Part shown: positions 50,431 through 60,876 of the stretch, in pieces
Layout: each line of letters opens with the position of its first letter
Position numbering within the stretch: position 1 is the first letter of the stretch
NCBI GenBank assembly: GCA_030737875.1
Contig: CM060910.1
Span: forward strand, 252,620,427 to 252,684,426
Reading direction: 5' to 3'
Length of the DNA stretch: 64,000 bases
DNA from: Allium sativum
Lineage: Eukaryota > Streptophyta > Magnoliopsida > Asparagales > Amaryllidaceae
Made by a program: the position numbers and the translations under genes
The notes under the pieces: model-generated
The model's input: the letters and a program-made list of their open reading frames with translations, nothing else
Told to the model about the DNA's origin: nothing
The model's database searches: none

Positions 50431-52036
50431 GGATAAATAGGTTGGGATCGGGAAATTAAAACAAATGATTACTTCGGTAAGTTTCGTTAATCCCGACTAG
50501 TTTGAATTGATATTCAAAAGTAGATTAAAGAATAAATTAAAGAATTTATCTTTGATAAAATTAATGGGAACCTTTCCCTATGAATGTGAAATTAGAAATT
50601 AACTGTCGGTTAGCCAAGCAGAATGGTTTTCTGGATATTGATCTGATGTTGGTTTCGGCCTTCGGGGTTAATATTTGGGGAATTATTCTCTTGATTAATT
50701 TACGGTTAGTGACTGATGAATTGGAATGAGGCGTATGTTGTGTTTGTGTAACACTTATTTAAAATATACGCGAGTTATTCGGAAAGACCGGGTTTATCCC
50801 ATTCTGAATAACTGATACGACGATAAGTCGAAGATGAAGACGATGGTCGAAGACCGGAGGTCTTCACGTCGTTTGGGTGATAACTGATGATCTTGATTGG
50901 GCTGTACACCCAAGAAGATGGAAACAGTTGGTGATCGTCCAGACGTACTTGGAGATCGATGGATATGCGGGGTACTAGGTGCCTCCGGTTTCGTTCAGGC
51001 CCAGAACGGACTTGTAAATGGACTGTGTGTCTGACATTGGATTTCATTCTGTGTGACTGATATCGGTTGCATAGAGTGGTTTGCCTGTGTGGCATGCTAA
51101 GATGCAAATGATCAAGGCTTCTGTTGAAAAGCAAAGTCTTGTGGTGATGATCAAAGCACGGCCTTTGTGGCGTAGCTTTGTGTAACGTTTACTTCGCGAG
51201 TTTCACACCCGGTATGAACCAAAAACGGGAGAGGACATCAGGGAGGACTTGCGTTTCTTTCTAGCTAGAAGTGGCGTCAGTGGTTTTACATGCCCTGACG
51301 AGTTTGACTTATGTGGTTGTTGCGGTTGCGAGGTGCCTCGGTTATATCGGTTTCGGCCGAATGCATTCTGGTCGGCTGACGGACCAGACTTACACCCCAT
51401 AGGGTGGGGAGACGTATTGTTCAGGCATAATAATCCACTCCGTGTGGACCGGCCCTGACGATCCAAGGGGCAGTTGCGGCTGTTCCTGAGACACGGGCTA
51501 GAGCGTCTCGAATCGGTTGAGGACTATCTTTTGCCTCGGTTCATAGATGGAAATCCAATTTCCAAATACGTGACATTTGCGGTTTTAGTTGTAATCCTAT
51601 ATATGGCGACATAGTGGGATGGGGCGCTTATGCCGCCTATGATTGATACTTATGATTTGAAGTTGTTTTATACACTATGCACTTATTATAGTATCAAATG
51701 ATTTGTTTTAAACGTATCAAGCATTCTTTGGCTGTTATAAGGGAAAACCCTATCCCCCGGCTTGCGTTGCATTGTGTGATAGGACCTGGGTCTTATAACA
51801 GCTTCATTTTTCTTTATTTAGCATTGCGCTGTTTGTTTTATGCACTGGTATTCTTGGGAGGAAACCCGTTCCGTGTTATACGGCGTGGTCCCTTGATTTA
51901 CCTAATGATTTAAAGTAAAGATTAATAACTGTTTTAGTTCTCACACCAGTCACATGACTGACCTGGAGTTTATTGTTTTAACCTAAACTCTGGGTGCCCC
52001 TATTTTGTCACGGGCAGCTAGTAGTTTTGGTTTTGC

Positions 52037-52253
52037 AGATTTATATTCACAGGATCCTGGTTTACAGCTGGAATGATATCCGGAAAGCTTTGTATCCGTA
52101 TATCTCTTCTAGTTGTATATTGTATTATTTTCCGCTGCTATGTATTTAAATGTAATTTAAATCTCTGATATTTCTGTGTAATATTCATTTATACTCTGTA
52201 TATTCTTGTAATCTGATGCATTGTTGTAATATACAATGAAATGTTCTTCTGTA
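52037..52253 (+). other. Candidate terminal exon and polyadenylation region (LTR1 end)
   Basis: The acceptor-like TTTTGGTTTTGCAG (AG at 52037-52038) is followed by a segment conserved in all B copies (AGGATCCTG…AGCTGGAATGATATCCGG…). A T/TGTA-rich tail with TTTGTAA-like and TGTAATATT motifs and AATATACAATGAAATG follows, typical of plant 3' ends. A frame QIYIHRIL-YSWNDIRKALYP is open in several B copies, but substitutions include non-synonymous ones. C1 keeps the acceptor but not the frame. Confidence 0.4.
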
Positions 52254-52355
52254 TGCGTTCTGATTTGTCGTGTTCTCGAACGATAGGGCGTTTCGAACGG
52301 TCTGGGTCGGTTTAGCGACTGGTTCGGACCGAGCGAAACTCCTTTTCGTCACAGT

Positions 52356-52367
52356 TGGTATCAGAGC
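52356..52367 (+). other. Primer-binding site (B4 unit 1)
   Basis: TGGTATCAGAGC two bases after the LTR1 end CACA. Confidence 0.94.
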
Positions 52368-52696
52368 TTTGGTTTACAAAGCTCAGAGAACAAGGCACAT
52401 TAGAACCATACGAAAGAATTCATCAGATATTGGATTAGTAAAATCCAATGGGAATGACTCGTTAGAGATAGGATCAGTAGTATCCTAGAACGAGTGTGAA
52501 GAGTATATTTTTGAAAATGAAAACAAATTTTTGGTTTTGAAAATTTAAATCAACTATTCGTAATTGATTATTTGTTTATATTGATTTGGACAATGCAGTA
52601 TATAAAAATTTTGGGTATACGTCTGATCCACGTGTATTCGAAGTTTTAATATATTGGATAGATATAGCATCACACTCTAGTCGCCCGGAGATGATT

Positions 52697-52723
52697 CTAC
52701 TGATGACTATATAGCATCAGTAG
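52697..52723 (+). other. Palindromic-loop hairpin (B4 unit 1), possible dimerisation signal
   Basis: Arms CTACTGATG (52697-52705) and CATCAGTAG (52715-52723) are perfectly complementary. The 9-nt loop is A followed by the palindrome CTATATAG. It lies 330 nt after the PBS, with the same flanks as in B1. Confidence 0.65.
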
Positions 52724-53122
52724 TGTGTGTTCGAGTTTCGAAGGTGTGATTTTCTATATATTTCCATTAGGCTGGTGTGAGAACCAAAACTTATATATAG
52801 CTAGAATTCATTGTTGTGAATTGGCATCAAAAACATGATTTTTGTATATGTATCAAAATTATGAATTTGAAACTCTAATTCACTAATTGATTGATGTTTG
52901 TGTTGTTTGTTTATTTGTTTGCTAATTTTTAGCCATTTAGCCTAATTGAACCGAATATTGAATTGTATTGAAAATTGTTCGCATCTGCTTGCATATATGT
53001 GTATATTGTTGAACAGGTCATAGCAAGGAGGCTAGAGCAGAGAATAAAATTTGTTTGCCCGACAAATAGGTACATGTTTACTACATAATTTCCTGTTTTG
53101 TTTGGGTGATGATGATTTTGTG

Positions 53123-53146
53123 AGCCTATTGGCTAGCCGCTTGGCT
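53123..53146 (+). other. Double tetraloop hairpin (B4 unit 1)
   Basis: AGCC-TATT-GGCT is directly followed by AGCC-GCTT-GGCT, about 250 nt before the PPT, then a T-rich run. AGCC/GGCT arms could also pair across hairpins, so alternative folds exist. Confidence 0.6.
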
Positions 53147-53380
53147 TTTTCTTTTTCTTTTTGAGGTCTGAAGGACCGGGGAAGCTATTTGAAATTCCCC
53201 GATGCTCCCGGTGCAGGGGAGGTTATGGCGAAATTTTTCGAAAATTTAGGGTGTTAGCCAAATTTTTGAAATTTTGAAAATTCTCAGAAACTAAAAAGTT
53301 GGAGAATGAAAGCCTGATCGATCGTGAAGTTGAATAATCAAACCACTTTCGACTTTGTTCCTTTTCGGGGACGAAAAGTT

Positions 53381-53395
53381 TTAAGTGGGGGAGAT
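53381..53395 (+). other. Polypurine tract (B4 unit 1)
   Basis: TTAAGTGGGGGAGAT directly before LTR2 TGTAACAACCCG. Confidence 0.93.
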
Positions 53396-56300
53396 TGTAA
53401 CAACCCGTAAAATCTGGGCCAGTTTAAAATTTTTTATTTTGGCGATTTTAGCGAATTTTGATTATTTAAAATGGATTATTTTAAATAATATCGACGAGAA
53501 ATTTATTTGAATAGAATACGATCGTATATATTATATACGTCGTCGTTAGAATATAAATATTTATATATAATTATAAATAGAATTGAAAATGGCGCGGTAG
53601 TTCGATAATTCGATTTCAAACTTCAATTGAATGTACCGGGTGCAAAACAATCCGGATTTTAGTGAAACCAAAAATAATGGAATCTAATAGTGAATATCTT
53701 TCCAACGAATCCGAAAAATCAAAAGTTCGTAGCGGGAATCAAAAGATATGTCCAGTTGAAAATTCTGAATAGTCGCTATGGAATTCAGGCCCTTAAAAAT
53801 GGACATTTTTGCAAACGACCTCGGATTTCGACGAAACCAGTTTTGTTGGATCCGCAGTGTCAAACTATTGCTAGATTCCAAATTTCATAATTTTTCGAAT
53901 CAATATGTGAGCGTGGCGAAGGAAAACGCGTTTGACCAGTTTCAGTTGATTTTAATCGACTGGAAAATGGCCATTTTTCTAACGGTCTCAGAATTCGACG
54001 AAACTAGTTTTGTTAGGACCGTATCGTCAATACGAAGCTAGAAAATATTTTTCGAGAATTTTTAGAGTTAGAATGTGACCCCGGTAATTTGAAATGTACG
54101 TTTAAAATTCAATATAGTGACTTAAATGTAAATTCAACTGAAACTAATCGAAACGATCAAATCAGCTTGCGATACATATCCCATTGTGTTCGGAATGGGG
54201 GTAAAACGCTATGGACGACAGGCGGTGGGCCTCGTTTCGAGGTCATGGGTAAAAGTCAACTTTATGCAATTAATTTAATAAAAAAAAAATATTTCCCTCC
54301 TTTATTTTCCCTCTGGCCCCCCCCCGATTTCATTCTGCAATAATCAAAAAAAAAAAAGAAAAGGCCCGATCTCTAAATCGCCGCCGCCTCCCTCGAAATC
54401 GCCACCACGTCCCGACGAGCGCACCCCACCGCCGGCTGACCCCCCCTACCCCCTCCTCTCCACCGCTACTTCTCTCTCTCCAGAACCGAGACCCCCCAAA
54501 AAACAGTCGAGCCCTCTGGCCAACGTAGCCTCCACCGTCGACGACACCCGAGCCACCCTCCTCCGCGCCTGCTCTCCCCCCCCCCCCCATGAGCGACTGC
54601 GGCATCCCCCCCTTCCAGATTAAAAACTGTAAGTTTTATATTCTATTTTTATTCGTTTTCCTTTATTTATTTTGTAAATGAGTTTTTATAAATTTAAAAA
54701 TCTGGTTTTTTAGCATAAATTAAAATCAGTTTTTATATATATATTATTGCATAAAAAAGAATTGATTTTTTAATAAAGTTCAAAAACTGATTTTTTTAAT
54801 AATGTTAAAAACTGATTTTATCTTAACTTTGATATAAGAAAAAGGTTTTAACTTTGATATAAGAAAAAGGTTTTAACTTTGATATAAGAAAAAGGTTTTA
54901 ACTTTGATATAAGAAAAAGGTTTTAACTTTGATATAAGAAAAAGGTTTTAACTTTGATATAAGAAAAAGGTTTTAACTTTAATATGAGAAAAAGGTTTTA
55001 ACTTTAATATAAGAAAAAGGTTTTAACTTTGAAATAAAAATTTGATTTTTATATATTGAATAGCATAAGAAAAATATGATTTTTATATATTGAATAGCAT
55101 AAGAAAAATATGATTTTTATATATTGAATAGCATAAGAAAAATATGATTTTTATATATTGAATAGCATAAGAAAAATATGATTTTTATATATTGAATAGC
55201 ATAAGAAAAATATGATTTTTATATATTGAATAGCATAAGAAAAATATGATTTTTATATATTGAATAGCATAAGAAAAATATGATTTTTATATATTGAATA
55301 GCATAAGAAAAAATTCGATTTTTATATATGTAGTGGCTACGGACGACGAAGCTGACGAAGATGCGAAAACAATGAAGACTTCTGCAAATGAAGAGCCGTG
55401 GAGCTATGATAGCTATAGGTGAGAACTTCTCACCTTTCAATTTAATTTTTCTAGTTATATATATACTAGGATGCAGACGGTGCTTAGTAGCACCCGACAC
55501 AAATCGTCCACAGACCATGGACTTGTTTGTTTGACTGTTTGGTGATTGATTGCGATATTGGTTTGAATGTGGTTTGTGGTGTGAAAAATCGAATCGATAA
55601 ATTGGTTAGGATTAGACGTGCGCCGTTATAAGGCGAAGGAGTAAGGCTAGGTTAGACTCTTACTCCAAATTTTGTGGTTTGCATAATGAAATTGATTTGA
55701 TTGATGTGTGAATGGCGTGGGCCTTCACTAGTCCGGGGATAAGGCTAGGCCTCGTCCCGTTTCTAGTATCGTGCCGTTATGCCGCCGAAATTTTCTAAAA
55801 TATGTTAGAAAAATAAAAATATCATTTTATTTAAAGAATGAACTGAAGAGAAATTCATATGTTGAAATAAAATGTTTTGTCGTTAAAAATATAAATTTTA
55901 ACGTGAATGTGAATAAATAAAATATTCATTTGCAAACCAGATGGTTTGTTTATGTACACTTATTTGAAGGACATTGATTGGGTCGATAAATTTTACACAT
56001 CGCCCAACTGCACAAATAAAATCTGTGTTTGATTGTTTGAAACCCTACACGGGTGTTGGGATGATATATGACGTACACTAATCCCGATTGTTTAGTTGTG
56101 TGTCGATCGATTGATTGACAGACTGTTATAAGCGTTGAATATTTATATTTGATGCTTATACAGTGTAGAATGCACTTTGGATGATGGTTGATTATTCATC
56201 GTTGTTGATATATGCATGTGTTGTAGAAAATCCATATAATTAACATTATATGGTAATTGATTGGGCCTCATTCCAATATTTGAAAAAGAAATATTTGAAA

Positions 56301-59300
56301 AAGAAATATTTGAAAAAGAAATATTTGAAAAAGAAATATTTGAAATAGAATATTTGAAAATAAAGGAATATATGAAGCCGTGTTGATTAGATTGACGCCA
56401 TTTTGACGTGAACGATATTTATATCGATTTTAAAACGATTTCGAAATGAATTGAATTGAAAACGATTTCGAAATGAATTGAATTGAAAACGATTTCGAAA
56501 TGAATTGAATTGAAAACGATTTCGAAATGAATTGAATTGAAAACGATTTCGAAATGAATTGAAAACGAATTCAAATTGAATTGAAAGCAAATTGAAACGA
56601 ATTCAAATTGAATTGAAATTTGAATTGAATAGAAATGAATTTTAAAACGAATTTATAGAGAAGAATTCAATTTTGCTTTGAATTGAAATGGAAGTTGAAA
56701 TAGATTTTGAAACGAATTTTAAAACTATTTATATAATTCGTTTTTAAATAGTAATCGACGAAGTATATATTATATATATTATATATATAATATAATGGCC
56801 TGAATAGAATGCGCCGCGCCGCGGCAGTTCGTGAATTTCGACCATTTATTTCAAACGGACATTGCGGGAGATCCGACCGTCGGATTCTCCTAAAACCGGA
56901 ACCGTTGGGTTCGTATCGAAAAGAGCTTTATAGCGAATGTTAGAAATTTGAAATCTAACGGTTGGATTTGGAGATACGTCCAAATCAAATTCGAAAAAGG
57001 TCGCTGTAAGTGCAGTTCGATGGCCATTGATGGAAATCGACTGTACGGGCCTTGATAAAATTATTAAAAATAGTAATAATTTATGTAAAATCATAAGAAA
57101 TGATTTAGAAAGGATTAGGATGAAAAACTCCATATTTGAAAAGATAAAAATAGATTTTTATCGAAATGAACTAGTTTTGAACTAGAATTATAATTCTATT
57201 TATTTTTAAATAAATAAATTGAATTCGAAAAGGGTTTTAAAAATAACCAAAATTTCCAATGATTGCATTGGAGTGGATTTGAATCGAAATTGTCTTCAGA
57301 ATATTTCGATGTTGTAATTCGTGATTATACAGGTGTTGTTATGGAAATTTGAAAGATATATATTTATATCGTTATTTCCAATACGACATTTGTTAGTCGT
57401 AGAATTCGATATTGAATATAAGCCGATATATTTTCTATTCAGAGCCTTGTATTGAATATCGAATGTGATTTGGGTTTGTCGTGAATGGTGTCTTCACTAA
57501 CACTGCTCTTGAACCCAGTTGAGGAAAGATTAAATCTTTTTATTTAGATTTAATGAAGTGTACCAATTAAATAATATTTAATTGGAATTGAATTGATATT
57601 GATTTTTGGGTTTATCGTGAACAGTGTTTTAAATAACACTCGTTCTTTAACCCGATAATTAATGAATGTGACTTTGGGTTTATCGTGAACCGTGTTTTAA
57701 ATGACACTGATTCTTTAACCCAGTTAACGATTAAAACTAAGTGGAGTTTTAATGAATCTTTAATTAGATTGAAATGGTCGAGAATGGAGTATCACCAGTT
57801 TTGCTCCAGGCGATAGTTAAATCTTTAATTAGATTTGAACGTGAAATGGTAATGGAATTTACCGATAACACTGTGGTGTTAGATATGAAGTATTACCAGT
57901 TTTACTTCATGGGATAAATAGGTTGGGATCGGGAAATTAAAACAAATGATTACTTCGGTAAGTTTCGTTAATCCCGACTAGTTTGAATTGATATTCAAAA
58001 GTAGATTAAAGAATAAATTAAAGAATTTATCTTTGATAAAATTAATGGGAACCTTTCCCTATGAATGTGAAATTAGAAATTAACTGTCGGTTAGCCAAGC
58101 AGAATGGTTTTCTGGATATTGATCTGATGTTGGTTTCGGCCTTCGGGGTTAATATTTGGGGAATTATTCTCTTGATTAATTTACGGTTAGTGACTGATGA
58201 ATTGGAATGAGGCGTATGTTGTGTTTGTGTAACACTTATTTAAAATATACGCGAGTTATTCGGAAAGACCGGGTTTATCCCATTCTGAATAACTGATACG
58301 ACGATAAGTCGAAGATGAAGACGATGGTCGAAGACCGGAGGTCTTCACGTCGTTCTGGTGATAACTGATGATCTTGATTGGGCTGTACACCCAAGAAGAT
58401 GGAAACAGTTGGTGATCGTCCAGACGTACTTGGAGATCGATGGATATGCGGGGTACTAGGTGCCTCCGGTTTCGTTCAGGCCCAGAACGGACTTGTAAAT
58501 GGACTGTGTGTCTGACATTGGATTTCATTCTGTGTGACTGATATCGGTTGCATAGAGTGGTTTGCCTGTGTGGCATGCTAAGATGCAAATGATCAAGGCT
58601 TCTGTTGAAAAGCAAAGTCTTGTGGTGATGATCAAAGCACGGCCTTTGTGGCGTAGCTTTGTGTAACGTTTACTTCGCGAGTTTCACACCCGGTATGAAC
58701 CAAAAACGGGAGAGGACATCAGGGAGGACTTGCGTTTCTTTCTAGCTAGAAGTGGCGTCAGTGGTTTTACACGCCCTGACGAGTTTGACTTATGTGGTTG
58801 TTGCGGTTGCGAGGCGCCTCGGTTATATCGGTTTCGGCCGAATGCATTCTGGTCGGCTGACGGACCAGACTTACACCCCATAGGGTGGGGAGACGTATTG
58901 TTCAGGCATAATAATCCACTCCGTGTGGACCGGCCCTGACGATCCAAGGGGCAGTTGTGGCTGTTCCTGAGACACGGGCTAGAGCGTCTCGAATCGGTTG
59001 AGGACTATCTTTTGCCTCGGTTCATAGATGGAAATCCAATTTCCAAATACGTGACATTTGCGGTTTTAGTTGTAATCCTATATATGGCGACATAGTGGGA
59101 TGGGGCGCTTATGCCGCCTATGATTGATACTTATGATTTGAAGTTGTTTTATACACTATGCACTTATTATAGTATCAAATGATTTGTTTTAAACGTATCA
59201 AGCATTCTTTGGCTGTTATAAGGGAAAACCCTATCCCCCGGCTTGCGTTGCATTGTGTGATAGGACCTGGGTCTTATAACAGCTTCATTTTTCTTTATTT

Positions 59301-59834
59301 AGCATTGCGCTGTTTGTTTTATGCACTGGTATTCTTGGGAGGAAACCCGTTCCGTGTTATACGGCGTGGTCCCTTGATTTACCTAATGATTTAAAGTAAA
59401 GATTAATAACTGTTTTAGTTCTCACACCAGTCACATGACTGACCTGGAGTTTATTGTTTTAACCTAAACTCTGGGTGCCCCTATTTTGTCACGGGCAGCT
59501 AGTAGTTTTGGTTTTGCAGATTTATATTCACAGGATCCTGGTTTACAGCTGGAATGATATCCGGAAAGCTTTGTATCCGTATATCTCTTCTAGTTGTATA
59601 TTGTATTATTTTCCGCTGCTATGTATTTAAATGTAATTTAAATCTCTGATATTTCTGTGTAATATTCATTTATACTCTGTATATTCTTGTAATCTGATGC
59701 ATTGTTGTAATATACAATGAAATGTTCTTCTGTATGCGTTCTGATTTGTCGTGTTCTCGAACGATAGGGCGTTTCGAACGGTCTGGGTCGGTTTAGCGAC
59801 TGGTTCGGACCGAGCGAAACTCCTTTTCGTCACA
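53396..59834 (+). mobile_element. B4 LTR2, 6,439 bp
   Basis: It has the same sections as LTR1. It has 8 units of the 25-bp repeat, 8 of the 34-bp repeat and 4 of the 15-bp TTTGAAAAAGAAATA repeat (LTR1: 12, 9, 3). These account for nearly all of the 124-bp length difference. The leader ATG is at 54589, donor at 54629, exon-2-like segment at 55334-55418, acceptor-like TTTTGCAG ending at 59519. Confidence 0.93.
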
Positions 59835-60876
59835 GTTGGTATCAGAGCTTTGGTTTACAAAGCTCAGAGAACAAGGCACATTAGAACCATACGAAAGAAT
59901 TCATCAGATATTGGATTAGTAAAATCCAATGGGAATGACTCGTTAGAGATAGGATCAGTAGTATCCTAGAACGAGTGTGAAGAGTATATTTTTGAAAATG
60001 AAAACAAATTTTTGGTTTTGAAAATTTAAATCAACTATTCGTAATTGATTATTTGTTTATATTGATTTGGACAATGCAGTATATAAAAATTTTGGGTATA
60101 CGTCTGATCCACGTGTATTCGAAGTTTTAATATATTGGATAGATATAGCATCACACTCTAGTCGCCCGGAGATGATTCTACTGATGACTATATAGCATCA
60201 GTAGTGTGTGTTCGAGTTTCGAAGGTGTGATTTTCTATATATTTCCATTAGGCTGGTGTGAGAACCAAAACTTATATATAGCTAGAATTCATTGTTGTGA
60301 ATTGGCATCAAAAACATGATTTTTGTATATGTATCAAAATTATGAATTTGAAACTCTAATTCACTAATTGATTGATGTTTGTGTTGTTTGTTTATTTGTT
60401 TGCTAATTTTTAGCCATTTAGCCTAATTGAACCGAATATTGAATTGTATTGAAAATTGTTCGCATCTGCTTGCATATATGTGTATATTGTTGAACAGGTC
60501 ATAGCAAGGAGGCTAGAGCAGAGAATAAAATTTGTTTGCCCGACAAATAGGTACATGTTTACTACATAATTTCCTGTTTTGTTTGGGTGATGATGATTTT
60601 GTGAGCCTATTGGCTAGCCGCTTGGCTTTTTCTTTTTCTTTTTGAGGTCTGAAGGACCGGGGAAGCTATTTGAAATTCCCCGATGCTCCCGGTGCAGGGG
60701 AGGTTATGGCGAAATTTTTCGAAAATTTAGGGTGTTAGCCAAATTTTTGAAATTTTGAAAATTCTCAGAAACTAAAAAGTTGGAGAATGAAAGCCTGATC
60801 GATCGTGAAGTTGAATAATCAAACCACTTTCGACTTTGTTCCTTTTCGGGGACGAAAAGTTTTAAGTGGGGGAGAT
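59835..60876 (+). mobile_element. B4 internal region 2, 1,042 bp, non-coding
   Basis: It has the same length and, by eye, the same sequence as internal region 1. PBS is at 59837-59848, palindromic-loop hairpin at 60178-60204, double tetraloop hairpin at 60604-60627, PPT ending at 60876. Confidence 0.92.

Larger units (their letters stand above)
45791..52353 (+). mobile_element. B4 LTR1, 6,563 bp
   Basis: It starts TGTAACAACCCG and ends CTTTTCGTCACA just before a PBS. Sections are module 1 (45986-46174), U3, CT-rich leader (about 46750-47028), 25-bp array (12 units), 34-bp array (9 units), exon-2-like segment, hairpins, 15-bp repeat (3 units), AATTGAATTGAAAACGATTT repeats (48950-49090), (TA)n and module 2 (49290-49526), hairpin train (49660-50430), conserved 3' region and a polyadenylation-like tail. 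It differs from LTR2 at roughly 15-20 sites by eye, largely CG to TG or CA. Confidence 0.92.
52354..53395 (+). mobile_element. B4 internal region 1, 1,042 bp, non-coding
   Basis: It runs from the PBS (52356-52367, TGGTATCAGAGC) to the PPT ending GGGGGAGAT at 53395. No gag or pol coding is present. It has the palindromic-loop hairpin at 52697, the double tetraloop hairpin at 53123 and a CTCCC/GGGGAG stem near 53205-53222. It appears identical to internal region 2. Confidence 0.92.

Noticed and set aside
50775..51466. Antisense frames of 119 and 87 codons, repeated in LTR2.
   Set aside because: They are conserved at DNA level only. The matching B1 sequence has stop codons and frame changes, and the sense strand reads across as LTR.
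45791..53395. Interpretation as one element with a 6.5 kb coding body and small LTRs.
   Set aside because: The TGTAACAACCCG starts and CACA-PBS ends recur with a whole 6.4-6.6 kb repeat, so the long part is the LTR and the 1 kb part with PBS and PPT is internal.
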